A stretch of DNA of 64,000 nucleotides from Candidatus Moduliflexus flocculans (GCA_000739515.1 DF820455.1:1148640-1212639), one strand, 5' to 3'. Shown: positions 36,775 through 46,225, counted from the first letter of the stretch. Numbers and translations are program-made. The notes: generated by a model not told the origin, from the sequence alone.

Positions 36775-37803
36775 ATGCAGTTTTATCAATCTGATTGGCG
36801 TCCTACCGAAACTATGAGCAGACCTGTAACGTTATTTACCGGCCAGTGGGCTGATTTGCCGTTCGAAGAATTGTGCAAGAAAGTGAGTTCGTGGGGTTAT
36901 GATGGCCTGGAAATCGCCTGCTGGGGCGACCACATGGATGTGCGCAAGGCCGCGACCGACCCCGAATATGTCAAAGAAAAGAAGGCGATTCTGAAAAAAT
37001 ATCATCTCGGCTGCTGGGCATTAGGAGCGCATCTCTCCGGGCAGTGCGTCGGAGATCGCTACGATGAACGCCTCGATGCCTTCGTGCCGGACGCGCTGAA
37101 AGGCAAACCGGACGAAATTCGCAAATGGGCGACGGAAGAGATGAAATTCACGGCGCAGGCGGCGAAAAACATGGATTGCTATGTGGTGACGGGTTTTATG
37201 GGATCGCCGGTCTGGAAATTCTGGTATTCGTTCCCACCCACGACGGAAGAAATGGTGGAAAACGCCTTCCAGAAAATCAAAGAATGGTGGACGCCGATTT
37301 TAAACGAATTCGACGCGCATGGCGTGAAATTCGCGCTGGAAGTGCATCCGACCGAAATCGCGTTCGATATTTACACGGCGGAACGCCTGCTGAAAACCTT
37401 CGAACGCCGCCCGGCGCTCGGTTTCAACTTCGATCCGAGCCATCTGATCTGGCAGGGGATTCAGCCGCATCTGTTCATCCGCGATTTCGCTGACAGAGTC
37501 TATCACGTCCACATGAAAGACGCGGGCGTCACGTTAGACGGACGCGCTGGCATTCTCGGCTCGCATCTGCCGTTCGGCGACGTGCGGCGCGGCTGGAATT
37601 TCCGCTCGTTGGGGCATGGCAGCGTCAATTTCGAAGAAATCATCCGCGAATTGAACGCCGCGAGTTATTCCGGCCCGCTGTCGGTGGAATGGGAAGATAA
37701 CGGCATGGAGCGCGAATTCGGCGCAAAAGAAGCGGCGGATTTCGTCAAAAAGATCAATTTCTCGCCGTCAACGATTGCGTTTGATGGGGATATGAAGAAT
37801 TAA
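36775..37803 (+). CDS. Sugar phosphate isomerase/epimerase (AP endonuclease family 2 fold)
   Basis: A 342-residue TIM barrel of the xylose-isomerase-like superfamily. Metal-site strands are visible: GYDGLEIACWGDHMDV (Glu on an early strand), VKFALEVHPTEIAFD, GFNFDPSHLIWQG, VYHVHMKDAG and SVEWEDNGME. The order Glu, Asp/His, His, Glu matches the family. An internal ATG at 36814 (MSRPVTLF) would remove 13 unusual residues; neither start has a clear ribosome site, so the start is open. It lies between the dehydrogenase and the ABC transporter genes and would isomerise the imported sugar or the keto-sugar made by the dehydrogenase. Confidence 0.87.
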   Translation: MQFYQSDWRPTETMSRPVTLFTGQWADLPFEELCKKVSSWGYDGLEIACWGDHMDVRKAATDPEYVKEKKAILKKYHLGCWALGAHLSGQCVGDRYDERLDAFVPDALKGKPDEIRKWATEEMKFTAQAAKNMDCYVVTGFMGSPVWKFWYSFPPTTEEMVENAFQKIKEWWTPILNEFDAHGVKFALEVHPTEIAFDIYTAERLLKTFERRPALGFNFDPSHLIWQGIQPHLFIRDFADRVYHVHMKDAGVTLDGRAGILGSHLPFGDVRRGWNFRSLGHGSVNFEEIIRELNAASYSGPLSVEWEDNGMEREFGAKEAADFVKKINFSPSTIAFDGDMKN

Positions 37804-37805
37804 CG

Positions 37806-37881
37806 AACCCCACCCCCGGCCCCTCCCCAACAGGGAGAGGGTATTTTCCCCTCTCCTTCGGAGAGGGGTAGGGGTGAGGTG
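37806..37881. repeat. CCCTCTCC / GGAGAGGG repeat upstream of the transporter ATPase
   Basis: CACCCCCGGCCCCTCCCC...GGAGAGGGTATTTTCCCCTCTCCTTCGGAGAGGGG: two overlapping hairpins. Its end GGGTGAGGTG sits 8-9 nt before the ATG at 37890 and is the best Shine-Dalgarno sequence there. Confidence 0.75.
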
Positions 37882-37889
37882 AAACCGAC

Positions 37890-39386
37890 ATGGAACAACT
37901 GTTTCGAGCCGAGCATATTTCGAAGGAATTCTCAGGAGTGCGGGTGTTGAATGACATCAACGTGAAAATCCGCGCCGGGGAAATTTTCGGCATTATCGGC
38001 GAAAATGGCGCGGGGAAATCCACGTTCGTCAAGATCATGAGCGGCATCTATACGCCGTCAGCCGGGCAACTCTACCTTGACGGAACACCGGTCGCGATCA
38101 AAAATCCGATTATCGGCAAGCGGCTCGGCATTAGCATGATCCCGCAGGAATTCAATTTGATCGGCTCGCTGAGCGTGTTCGAAAACATCTTCCTCGGCAA
38201 CGAACCGCACAAAGCAGGGCTGTTGAATAAGAAGGCGATGCGGGAAAAAACGCGCCACCTGCTGTTTGAATTGAATACCGACATCTCGCCCGACGCGCCG
38301 ATCTGGCAATTAAGTGTGGCACAAAAGCAGATGGTGGAAATCGCCAAAGCGTTGGCGCACGAATCCAAAATCCTGATTATGGACGAGCCGACGACCGTCT
38401 TGACCAGCCACGAAATCGAGATTTTATACGCGCTGATGGAGCGGCTGCGGGCGCAGGGCGTGACGATGCTTTACATTTCGCATAAGCTCAAAGAGGTCAA
38501 GCGGATTTGCGACCGCGTGATGGTGCTGCGCGACGGGGATTTCATCAGTTTGGATGACACGGCGGATTTGGATGAACGCGAAATGGCGCGGCGCATGGTG
38601 GGGCGCGAATTGAGTCAAATTTTCCCGGAAAAGGCAACGCCGCAAGACGAAGAAGCGTTGCGCGTCGAAAATGTGCAAGTGCCGTCATTCGTGAAAAATG
38701 CGTCGTTCGCGCTGAAACGGGGTGAAATTCTCGGTTTTGCCGGATTGATGGGCGCGGGGCGGACGGAATTGGCCGAGGCGATTATGGGCTTGCGCAAGCG
38801 GCAGCAAGGGACGATTTTCATTCGCGGCCAACAGCGCTACATCGCGTCTCCGGCGGACGCAGTGAAGCATAAATTAGGCTATCTGTCGGAAGATCGCCAG
38901 GGGCGCGGCATTGTGATGAATTTCGATGTGCCGAGCAACATCACGCTGATTTCTTTGAAAAAATACAGCCGGTTGCTCATCAGTAAAGCAAAAGAGCGTG
39001 AAACATCGGAGCAGTATGTCAAAGAATTTTCAATCAAAGCCGCGTCGCTGAAATCGCATCTGCGCTATCTCAGCGGCGGCAATCAGCAGAAAGTCTATCT
39101 CTCCAAATGGATGGACACCGATCCAGAAATTTTGATTTTAGACGAGCCGACGCGCGGCATTGACGTGAACGCGAAGCGCGAAATTTATCACTTCGTCAAT
39201 CGGTTGGCGCGTTCCGGGATTGCCTGCATCCTGATTTCGTCGGAAATCGAAGAATTGATGGGGTTATGCTCCCGCGTCATCGTTATGCGCGACGGCGAGA
39301 TCACCGGAGAATTGACGAACGAGCAGATCAACGAAGAAACTATTATGTTCCACGCTACCGGATTGGCGGGAGAAATCAAATATTAA
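37890..39386 (+). CDS. Sugar ABC transporter ATPase, RbsA/MglA type
   Basis: A 498-residue double ATPase of the CUT2 class. The first domain has Walker A GENGAGKS (37-44), signature LSVAQKQMVEIAKAL, Walker B LIMDEPTTVL and switch His in YISHKL. The second has the non-canonical P-loop GLMGAGRTE typical of this class, signature LSGGNQQKV, Walker B LILDEPTRGIDV and SSEIEEL where the switch His would be. All residues expected of a working CUT2 ATPase are present, in contrast to the degenerate ABC domain of the kinase fusion at 31983. It energises the permease encoded next. Substrate not determinable by sequence. Confidence 0.94.
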   Translation: MEQLFRAEHISKEFSGVRVLNDINVKIRAGEIFGIIGENGAGKSTFVKIMSGIYTPSAGQLYLDGTPVAIKNPIIGKRLGISMIPQEFNLIGSLSVFENIFLGNEPHKAGLLNKKAMREKTRHLLFELNTDISPDAPIWQLSVAQKQMVEIAKALAHESKILIMDEPTTVLTSHEIEILYALMERLRAQGVTMLYISHKLKEVKRICDRVMVLRDGDFISLDDTADLDEREMARRMVGRELSQIFPEKATPQDEEALRVENVQVPSFVKNASFALKRGEILGFAGLMGAGRTELAEAIMGLRKRQQGTIFIRGQQRYIASPADAVKHKLGYLSEDRQGRGIVMNFDVPSNITLISLKKYSRLLISKAKERETSEQYVKEFSIKAASLKSHLRYLSGGNQQKVYLSKWMDTDPEILILDEPTRGIDVNAKREIYHFVNRLARSGIACILISSEIEELMGLCSRVIVMRDGEITGELTNEQINEETIMFHATGLAGEIKY

Positions 39387-39389
39387 AAG

Positions 39390-39422
39390 AGACCTCACAG
39401 GTCTCCAAGACCTGTGAGGTCT
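39390..39422. repeat. 33-nt palindrome, copy 6
   Basis: AGACCTCACAGGTCT / AGACCTGTGAGGTCT around CCA, three nt after the ATPase stop and 22 nt before the permease start. Confidence 0.9.
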
Positions 39423-39444
39423 AAGTCGAGCGAAAAAAGACGTT

Positions 39445-40386
39445 ATGAAGAGAAAATTCGATTTTGCCAAATTTGCCCCATTATTCGCGTTAGCGTTATT
39501 ATTCGTGATTTCCGCCTTTGCCAGCGAACATTTTCTGAAGCCGCAGAACTTGCTGAACATTTTGCGGCAGGTCTCTTATACTGGCGTGATTGCGCTTGGA
39601 CTGACGTTCGTGGTGATTTCCGGCGGCATTGATTTATCAGTCGGTTCGATGGTGGCGTTTGTCGGCGGATTGGCGGTGTTGACGCTGAATCAATTCGGCG
39701 GCGGCGTCATGGCGATTATTTGGGCGATTTGCGTCGGCCTGATTGTCGGGATGCTGGCCGGAGCGTTCAACGGCATCATTGTGACGAAAGGCCGGATCGC
39801 GCCATTTATCGTCACGCTCGGCACGATGTCGATCTTTCGCTCGCTGACGCTCTACATCAGCAACGCCGGGGAATTTCGCTCCGCCAGCCAGCTTTATCCG
39901 AAAATCGGCGCGGGCGTCGTGTTCGGCGTCCCGATTCCGGTCTGGGTCTTTCTGTTGTTAGCGGTCATATTCCATATCGTGCTGAACAACACGCGCTATG
40001 GCCGCTATGTCTGCGCAGTCGGGTCGAATGAGCAGGTGGCGACGTATTCGGCGATTAAAGTGGATTTGATCAAGTTTTTCACCTACGTGATTACCGGCTT
40101 GACGGTCGGCGTCACGGCGGTCATGCTCTCCGCCCGGTTGAATTCGATCAGTTCCTCAAATGCGGGCGTGTTCTACGAATTAGATGCGATTGCCTCGGTC
40201 GTCATCGGCGGCACATCCATGTCCGGCGGCAGCGGCTCGATTTTCGGCACGGTGATCGGCGCGATTATTTTAGGCATCATCAACAACATGCTCAATATGT
40301 TAGGCGTGTCCCCGTATTTGCAAGGCACGGTGAAAGGCATCGTGATTATTTTAGCCGTGCTGCTGCAATATAAGAAGAAAAACTGA
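39445..40386 (+). CDS. Sugar ABC transporter permease, RbsC type
   Basis: A 313-residue polytopic inner-membrane protein with about nine to ten helices. Typical blocks are GLTFVVISGGIDLSVGSMVAF, FNGIIVTKGRIAPFIVTLGTM, and the EAA-like coupling loop NTRYGRYVCAVGSNEQVATYSAI, followed by ASVVIGGTSMSGGSGSIFGT. These are hallmarks of BPD_transp_2 (CUT2) permeases. It forms the channel for the sugar delivered by the binding protein at 40602. It could also be the docking point for the ABC-kinase fusion, which I infer from that protein's RbsA-like domain. Confidence 0.94.
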   Translation: MKRKFDFAKFAPLFALALLFVISAFASEHFLKPQNLLNILRQVSYTGVIALGLTFVVISGGIDLSVGSMVAFVGGLAVLTLNQFGGGVMAIIWAICVGLIVGMLAGAFNGIIVTKGRIAPFIVTLGTMSIFRSLTLYISNAGEFRSASQLYPKIGAGVVFGVPIPVWVFLLLAVIFHIVLNNTRYGRYVCAVGSNEQVATYSAIKVDLIKFFTYVITGLTVGVTAVMLSARLNSISSSNAGVFYELDAIASVVIGGTSMSGGSGSIFGTVIGAIILGIINNMLNMLGVSPYLQGTVKGIVIILAVLLQYKKKN

Positions 40387-40441
40387 TGTGATAGATGGGT
40401 TTGGGCTTGCAGGAATCATTTTTTGTGACGAAGCCGTGAAC

Positions 40442-40459
40442 TCCCCTCCTGGGAGGGGA
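40442..40459. repeat. Short C/G hairpin between permease and binding-protein genes
   Basis: TCCCCTC-CTGG-GAGGGGA, a 7-bp stem. It belongs to the CCCTCC repeat family. A hairpin here could protect or attenuate the mRNA, allowing different amounts of permease and binding protein. The rest of 40387-40601 shows nothing else. Confidence 0.45.
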
Positions 40460-40601
40460 ATCTGTCGCCTTCGGCGTTGGAAAACAGGAAAAATCCCATA
40501 CCCATAAAAGGAGGTGGTTGCTGTTCGTCAAACAAGAGGCAGTATCATTCGATTCGGTTCACACAATACCTTAACAACATGAGACTTTGGAGGATATTGG
40601 T

Positions 40602-41567
40602 ATGAAAAAAATTCTGGTAACGTTGTTGGTTGTGGCGACAGTGTTTGCGTTTGCGACGGCGTCCTTTGCGGAAAAGGTCAAAATCGGCGTCTCCATCCCC
40701 AGCGCGGATCATGGCTGGACGGGCGGCATTGTCTGGTGGGCGCAGAAGGCGATTGATGAATGGACGAAGAAAGACCCGGATGTGGAATTCTACCTCGTCA
40801 CCGCAGATTCGCCGGAAAAACAGGTCGGTAATGTAGAAGATTTGATGGTGAAAGGAATTAACGCGCTCGTCATTCTGCCATACGATTCCGCGCCGTTGAC
40901 GCCTGTGGTCGAACAAGCGTACAGCAAAGGGATTTATACGGTCGTCGTGGATCGCGGCTTGACCAAACCAGCGCAGAACGTCTATGTCGCAGGGGATAAC
41001 CCCGGACTTGGCCGCGTCAGCGGGGAATGGATGGCGAAAGAATTGGACGGCAAAGGCAAAATCGTCGTGCTGGAAGGGATTCCGTGCGTGATTAATACCG
41101 AGCGCGTGGAAGCGTTCAAAGATGTGATCAAAAACTTCCCGGGCATCGAAATCATGGATTCGCAGCCAGCCTACTGGTCAACTCAGAAAGGGCTGGAAAT
41201 CATGGAAAACTATCTCCAGAAATACAGCCAGATTGACGCTGTCTGGGCGCAGGATGACGATGTGCTGAAAGGCGTGCTGCAAGCGTATAAAGAATCTGGC
41301 CGCAGCGACATCAAATTTTTCCTTGGCGGCGCAGGCTCGAAAGAAATCGTCAAGATGGTCATGGATAAAGACCCGTTGGTTCGCGCGGACGTCACCTATC
41401 CGCCGTCCATGATCGCCACGTCCATCAGCCTCGCGGTCAAAGGCGTGAAGAACGTGCCGCTCGACGGCTTCTATCAAATGAAGATTCCTTCCAAAGTGAT
41501 CTTAGCCTCCGAATTGATCACTCCGGAGAATGCCAAAGATTACTATTATCCTGATTCCGTGTTTTAA
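40602..41567 (+). CDS. Periplasmic sugar-binding protein, RbsB type
   Basis: A 321-residue protein from the ATG at 40602, with GGAGG 8 nt upstream; a TTG five codons earlier is discarded. The signal peptide is KKILVTLLVVATVFAFATASFA. The mature protein is a type I periplasmic binding fold: VKIGVSIPSADHGWTGGIVW at the start, VEDLMVKGINALVILPYD, VDRGLTKPAQNVYVAGDNPGLG, and GKIVVLEGIP. The length and order match the ribose/galactose cluster. It captures the sugar for the RbsC-type permease and ends the operon, followed by a rho-independent terminator. The precise sugar is unknown. Confidence 0.94.
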   Translation: MKKILVTLLVVATVFAFATASFAEKVKIGVSIPSADHGWTGGIVWWAQKAIDEWTKKDPDVEFYLVTADSPEKQVGNVEDLMVKGINALVILPYDSAPLTPVVEQAYSKGIYTVVVDRGLTKPAQNVYVAGDNPGLGRVSGEWMAKELDGKGKIVVLEGIPCVINTERVEAFKDVIKNFPGIEIMDSQPAYWSTQKGLEIMENYLQKYSQIDAVWAQDDDVLKGVLQAYKESGRSDIKFFLGGAGSKEIVKMVMDKDPLVRADVTYPPSMIATSISLAVKGVKNVPLDGFYQMKIPSKVILASELITPENAKDYYYPDSVF

Positions 41568-41585
41568 GCGGAACGATACCGAATG

Positions 41586-41613
41586 GGCGGGGCAGTGTGT
41601 CCCCGCCTTTTTT
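41586..41613 (+). terminator. Rho-independent terminator of the sugar operon
   Basis: Stem GGCGGGG / CCCCGCC (41586-41592, 41601-41607), loop CAGTGTGT, then TTTTTT. It starts 19 nt after the binding-protein stop. 41614-41803 holds no gene that I can support. Confidence 0.88.
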
Positions 41614-41803
41614 GGTTAGCGACGCAAAAAAATAACATTATCGAGATCACTTGCGCCGAATCGCGCCACATCAGGCGGTATTCAGAGTGGAACGTCTTCT
41701 TCAACCGATTGACGATGAACAAGATCAGGAATTTGAGTATTATTGAATCGCAACAAAGGCACTTGTTACATGGTTTTCAGCCTGTCACAAAGAAAGGAAT
41801 GCT

Positions 41804-42631
41804 ATGCTCTCTCACTGGACGCAACATGATATAGAGATCAATGGCGTGCAATTACACTATTATCGCACCGGTCATGGGGAGAAACGCCCATTCGTATTGG
41901 TGCATGGCTTTTCAGATAGCGGTCTCTGCTGGACGCCCACTGCACGCGATCTTGAATCTGAATATGATGTCATTATGCCGGATATGCGCGGGCATGGCCT
42001 GTCGGCGCGGGTTCATCCCGGCGAAACGGTGGACATGGCTGCCGATGTGGCGGAACTTATTCGCAGTTTAGGATTAGAGTGCCCAATTGTGGGAGGACAT
42101 TCGATGGGAGCGATGATCTCTTTTCACGTCGGCGTGCGTTTCTCGAACTTGATCAGCGCCCTGATTTTGGAAGACCCGCCCTGGTGGTTCTCCCAATCGG
42201 AACACGCACTTAACAGCGATCCGGCGGAAAACCCCATCGCGAAATGGGCGAAGACGTTGCCTAACCAGACGTTCGAAGAGTTGTTGACGCAATACCGTCA
42301 GGACAATCCCGGTTGGCCTGACGAGATGGTACGTTTGATGGTTGAAGCCAAAAAACAGCTTGATCCCGCAATCATTGATATGATGGTGGATGTACTGCGC
42401 GTCCTGGGGCCGACCTGGCAAACAGGCATTCAACAGATCGTTCAGCCGATGCTGCTCATTGCGGCCAACCCGGAACTTGGAGGGATTGTCACCCCTGAAG
42501 TCGCCGCGAGCGTTCGCGAATTGAACCCTCACGTGACCACTGTCACCATCCCGGACGCAGGACACCTTATTCGATTTGACAGATATGCCGCCTTTATGGA
42601 TGCTTTGCGGGCCTTCCTAAAACAGGTATAA
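41804..42631 (+). CDS. Alpha/beta hydrolase
   Basis: A 275-residue hydrolase of the alpha/beta superfamily. The oxyanion region is VLVHGFSDSGLCW, the nucleophile elbow GHSMGA with Ser100, a catalytic acid is likely in the strand after VQPMLLIAANPELGG, and the catalytic His is in IPDAGHLIRFD. It has no signal peptide, so it is cytoplasmic. AAAGGAA 7 nt before the ATG is a good ribosome site. It is monocistronic between two terminators. The fold covers esterases, epoxide hydrolases, haloalkane dehalogenases and peroxidases; the substrate cannot be named. Confidence 0.9.
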   Translation: MLSHWTQHDIEINGVQLHYYRTGHGEKRPFVLVHGFSDSGLCWTPTARDLESEYDVIMPDMRGHGLSARVHPGETVDMAADVAELIRSLGLECPIVGGHSMGAMISFHVGVRFSNLISALILEDPPWWFSQSEHALNSDPAENPIAKWAKTLPNQTFEELLTQYRQDNPGWPDEMVRLMVEAKKQLDPAIIDMMVDVLRVLGPTWQTGIQQIVQPMLLIAANPELGGIVTPEVAASVRELNPHVTTVTIPDAGHLIRFDRYAAFMDALRAFLKQV

Positions 42632-42653
42632 GCGAGCAGGCTTTAGTATAACG

Positions 42654-42686
42654 ATAGGCGGGGCTGCGGCTTCGCCTATTTTTTTG
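42654..42686 (+). terminator. Rho-independent terminator after the hydrolase gene
   Basis: Stem ATAGGCG / CGCCTAT with a GC-rich loop, then a run of seven T. It lies 23 nt after the stop. Confidence 0.82.
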
Positions 42687-42764
42687 AGTCGGATAAATAG
42701 GCTCAAATATTGCATTTGCGGGTTTTCTCTATTCTACAAGAGAATCAATATATTTTCTCCGCAA

Positions 42765-45227
42765 TTATAGTAAATTCACCGGGTCAACATCCACGAGAAT
42801 CTGCACGTCTTTTAACGACATCAATTCCCGAAAATGCGCTAATTGCGTTTTGACGAACAGCCGCATGTAATTCGAGTGTTCGCATTTCAGCAGGAGTTGA
42901 AAGCGGTATTTGTTGCGGAGTTTCGTCAGCGCCGCTGGGCTTGGACCCAAGACGGCGACGCGATGCTCGCTTTGCGGCGCGTTGCGTAGCGTATTGGCCA
43001 TCTGGATCGCAATTTCCCGCGTAAAATCTTCGTCCTGTCCCTGAAGCAAAATATTCACCATACGCGAAAACGGCGGGTAGCGCAACTGCTGGCGGAACGC
43101 GATTTCCCGGTTGTAAAAGCTGAGGTAATCGTGACGCTGCGCGGCGAGGATCGCATAATGCTCGGAGGCATACGCCTGAATAATGACTTCGCCGCCTAAC
43201 TGGCCGCGTCCGGTACGCCCCGCGACTTGCGTCAAGATTTGAAATGTCCGCTCGCTGGCGCGGAAATCCGGCAGATTCAGGCCGGTTTCAGCGGCAATCA
43301 CGCCGACTAAAGTCACGTTATGAAAATCGTGGCCTTTGGCGATCATCTGCGTGCCGATCAACATATCAATTTCGCCATTCTCAAAGCGCTGCAAAATCTC
43401 GAAATGCGCGTTTTTGCCGGACACCGTGTCCCGATCCATGCGCCCGATTTCGGCGTCGGGAAAAAGCAACTGCATATCCTGTTCGATGCGCTCCGTGCCG
43501 ATGCCGCGATATTGCACGTCCGGGCTGCCGCACTGGTCGCACCGCGCCGGAGGAATGCGCGAAAAATCGCAGTAATGGCAGATCAACCGATGCAGGCTGG
43601 CGTGATAGGTCAACGTGACGTTGCAGCGCGGGCATTCATACACAAAGCCGCAATCGCGGCAAAGATAGAAGTTGGCGTAACCGCGCAGATTCAGGAAAAT
43701 AAGCACCTGCTCCCCTTTGGCAAGCGTGTTGCGAATCGCCTCTTCCAGCGCGTTCGAAATCAGATGCGCCCCCTGTTCATGGCGGCGGTCAATAATTTCG
43801 ACATTCGGCAGCGGACGGCCATCTACGCGCTGCGCGATGGTCAGGAGATGATATTTGTGATTCAGCGCGTTGTGATATGATTCCAACGACGGCGTGGCGC
43901 TGCCGAGAATGATCGGGATGTTCTCGAACCGCGCCCGCATGATCGCGGTGTCGCGGCCATGATAGCGCGGTTCGGAATCCTGTTTGTACGACATTTCATG
44001 CTCTTCGTCCACGATAATCAGGCCGAGTTGGTCAAGCGGCGCGAAAATCGCCGACCGCGCTCCGATGACGACATCCACGTCGCCGCGCCGGATGCGCTGC
44101 CATTCGTCGTAGCGCTCACCGGTGGAAAGGCCGCTGTGCAGCACCGCGATATTTTCTTCGAAGCGCGACAGAAAGCGGCTGACAAGGAGCGGCGTGAGGG
44201 AAATTTCCGGGACTAAGACAATCGCGCGGCGGCCTTTGCTGAGCAAGTAGGCAATCGCTTGCATATAGACTTCCGTCTTGCCGCTGCCAGTCACGCCATG
44301 CAGGAGCATCGGCGCGAAATTCCCTTCGTCAATGGCAGTGGTGATGTGCGTTAAGACGACGTCCTGTTCCGGCGTCAGCGGCAGATGCGAGCTTTTTTGA
44401 TAGGCGAAATAGCCCATCGGCTTGCGCCGGATTTCTTTGGCGTAAACCTGCACGAATCCCTTGTCAATCAACGATTTGATAGCGGAACGCGGATCAAAGC
44501 CGACCAACTCTTCGATTTCCACAACTGGCAGATCGTTTGGAAAAAGCTCTTCCAAAACTTTGAAGACCGCAGCCTGCTTTGGAGCGCGCTGCTCTAAAAG
44601 AACGACGTCGGCTTCCTGCGCGTTGGGCTGCGACAGGACGATATGCTGGATCGTTTTGGCTTTGGCTTTTCCGGCTTTGGCGGATTCTTCGACGCAGATC
44701 AATCCGCGTTTCTGCAAGGCGTTCAAGGAACTGTGCAGCCGTTTTTTCCCGACTTTCTTTTGCAAGTCTTGCAACGATAGCGAGACATGCTGGCGCAGCG
44801 TTTTCAAAATGGCGCGTTGCATTTCGCCGGAGACTTGCGGCTGTTCCATCTGAAAAAAATCGGTGGTCATCGCAGGTGGCTCAGCGGCATTCAGGCGGAT
44901 TTCGATGGCGTGAATCGTGTCTATTCCCGCCGGAAGCGCGGCCTTGATTGCCACGCCCCACGAGCAGAAATAATATTCCGCCATCCATTTCGTCAGGCGC
45001 AAAATCGGCGCGGTCACGACCGGCGCGGCGTCAAGCACGTCGAGGATGTCTTTCGTCTCTTCCCGCTCCGAGGTGTCGGTAATTTCGACGATGTAGCCGG
45101 TGGCGTATTTCCGGCCAAACGGAATCAGCGCCCGTTTGCCGACCGCGACGTCGTCCTGAAATTCCTCCGGCACGCGGTAGGTGTAAAGATGCTCTACCGG
45201 CAGCGCGACTGCGATGTTGACATACAT
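42765..45227 (-). CDS. priA: Primosomal replication-restart helicase PriA
   Basis: An 820-residue protein from the ATG of MYVNIAVALPVEHLYTY (45227), which matches PriA N-termini; the frame runs further back through a 31-nt palindrome. Order: 3'-DNA-end binding domain (1-100), winged helix, helicase with GVTGSGKTEVY (Lys317), DEEHEMSYKQ (the DEEH box), GSATPS, the two-zinc insert CRDCGFVYECPRCNVTL...CHYCDFSRIPPARCDQCG, and motifs V/VI ending VAGRTGRG. It reloads the replicative helicase at stalled forks. Full length; all eight zinc-ligand Cys are present. Its gene is downstream of radC on the same strand. Confidence 0.96.
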   Translation of the reverse strand: MYVNIAVALPVEHLYTYRVPEEFQDDVAVGKRALIPFGRKYATGYIVEITDTSEREETKDILDVLDAAPVVTAPILRLTKWMAEYYFCSWGVAIKAALPAGIDTIHAIEIRLNAAEPPAMTTDFFQMEQPQVSGEMQRAILKTLRQHVSLSLQDLQKKVGKKRLHSSLNALQKRGLICVEESAKAGKAKAKTIQHIVLSQPNAQEADVVLLEQRAPKQAAVFKVLEELFPNDLPVVEIEELVGFDPRSAIKSLIDKGFVQVYAKEIRRKPMGYFAYQKSSHLPLTPEQDVVLTHITTAIDEGNFAPMLLHGVTGSGKTEVYMQAIAYLLSKGRRAIVLVPEISLTPLLVSRFLSRFEENIAVLHSGLSTGERYDEWQRIRRGDVDVVIGARSAIFAPLDQLGLIIVDEEHEMSYKQDSEPRYHGRDTAIMRARFENIPIILGSATPSLESYHNALNHKYHLLTIAQRVDGRPLPNVEIIDRRHEQGAHLISNALEEAIRNTLAKGEQVLIFLNLRGYANFYLCRDCGFVYECPRCNVTLTYHASLHRLICHYCDFSRIPPARCDQCGSPDVQYRGIGTERIEQDMQLLFPDAEIGRMDRDTVSGKNAHFEILQRFENGEIDMLIGTQMIAKGHDFHNVTLVGVIAAETGLNLPDFRASERTFQILTQVAGRTGRGQLGGEVIIQAYASEHYAILAAQRHDYLSFYNREIAFRQQLRYPPFSRMVNILLQGQDEDFTREIAIQMANTLRNAPQSEHRVAVLGPSPAALTKLRNKYRFQLLLKCEHSNYMRLFVKTQLAHFRELMSLKDVQILVDVDPVNLL

Positions 45228-45252
45228 GTTGATATTTGCCGCGAATAAAAAA

Positions 45253-45283
45253 GTTGTCAGGTACCTTGAAGGTGTCTGACAAC
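45253..45283. repeat. 31-nt palindrome, second copy (GTTGTCAG family)
   Basis: GTTGTCAGGTACCTT / AGGTGTCTGACAAC around GA; same length and outer arms as the copy at 3143. It lies in the 74-nt gap between radC and priA. Confidence 0.75.
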
Positions 45284-45301
45284 TCTGCATTCGCAGCGCA
45301 T

Positions 45302-45997
45302 TTACATCAAGCGCAATTCTTTCATGCTGACGAATTTGCCGCCGGCGATGATGATATGGTCAAGCACCGGAATATCCATCATCGTGCCGCTTTCCACCAG
45401 ACGCCGCGTGATGCTGACATCTTCGGAACTCGGCGTCGGGTCGCCACTGGGGTGGTTGTGCATCAGAATCAGATTCGCGGCGGAATTGACGACCGCCATG
45501 CGGAACACGTCGCGCGGATGGACAATGCTGGCGTTCAGCGTTCCTTCGGAAATCACCTGATCTTTGATAATGCGATTTTTCGTGTCTAACGCGACGACGC
45601 GAAAGACCTCTCTGGTCAACAGGCTCATTTGATCGCGAAAATACTCAAAAATATCGGTCGGCGTGCGGATGATCGGCTTATTGGCCGCGAAGAACATGGC
45701 GACCCGTTTGCCTAATTCGAACGCCGCCATAATCTGGCACGCCTTCGCGCTGCCGATGCCTGGGACGCCTTTCAACTGCGGGAAATCGGCCTGCGCCACG
45801 CCTTTCAAGCCATCGAAATGATTCAAGACCTGCGTCGCAAGGTCTATCGCGGTGTATTTTTGCCCGTCTTTGACGATGCCTGTGGAAATGGTGATGGCGA
45901 GCAATTCCTGGTTCGATAACGCGCCCGGCCCAAAATGCTCTAAACGCTCTCGCGGGCGGGTGTCTTCCGGCATTTCTTTGATGGTCAAATATTCCAT
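45302..45997 (-). CDS. radC: RadC family JAB-domain protein
   Basis: A 231-residue protein from the ATG of MEYLTIKEMPEDTRPRERL (45997), the usual RadC N-terminus; eleven additional codons upstream are discarded. A helix-hairpin-helix (GVPGIGSAKACQIMAAFELG) is followed by the JAB/MPN metalloprotease-like domain with the metal site H180-N-H182-PSG and Asp193 (HNHPSGDPTPSSEDV). Length matches the family (~225). Despite the gene name, a direct role in DNA repair is disputed for this family; involvement in transformation or mobile elements has been proposed. It lies upstream of priA. Confidence 0.94.
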   Translation of the reverse strand: MEYLTIKEMPEDTRPRERLEHFGPGALSNQELLAITISTGIVKDGQKYTAIDLATQVLNHFDGLKGVAQADFPQLKGVPGIGSAKACQIMAAFELGKRVAMFFAANKPIIRTPTDIFEYFRDQMSLLTREVFRVVALDTKNRIIKDQVISEGTLNASIVHPRDVFRMAVVNSAANLILMHNHPSGDPTPSSEDVSITRRLVESGTMMDIPVLDHIIIAGGKFVSMKELRLM

Positions 45998-46189
45998 GAC
46001 GTGACAACGACAACGATTTCGGATAGGCAAGGCAAGGATTCACGTGAACATCCGTGTCTATTCGAAATCTTCGTAGTGAGTTCTCGCGATTCATGCGAAA
46101 TGGATGGAAGACGATATAGAATGAAATGCCGATCTTGTCAATCTGTTTTGGCGCAAATTTGGGGAATGGTTATACTCGTGGTGTTCAAA

Positions 46190-46225
46190 AACAAAAAACC
46201 CCGTAAAGGTTAACCTTTACGGGGT
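46190..46225 (-). terminator. Rho-independent terminator of the PEP-CTERM gene
   Basis: On the minus strand: stem ACCCCGTAAAGG / CCTTTACGGGGT with TTAA loop, followed by TTTTTTGTTTTT. It begins 15 nt after the stop of the PEP-CTERM gene. 46030-46189 shows no further gene. Confidence 0.92.

Noticed and set aside
41583-41834. 83-codon frame before the hydrolase gene
   Set aside because: It begins inside the terminator stem of the sugar operon and overlaps the hydrolase start; no family.
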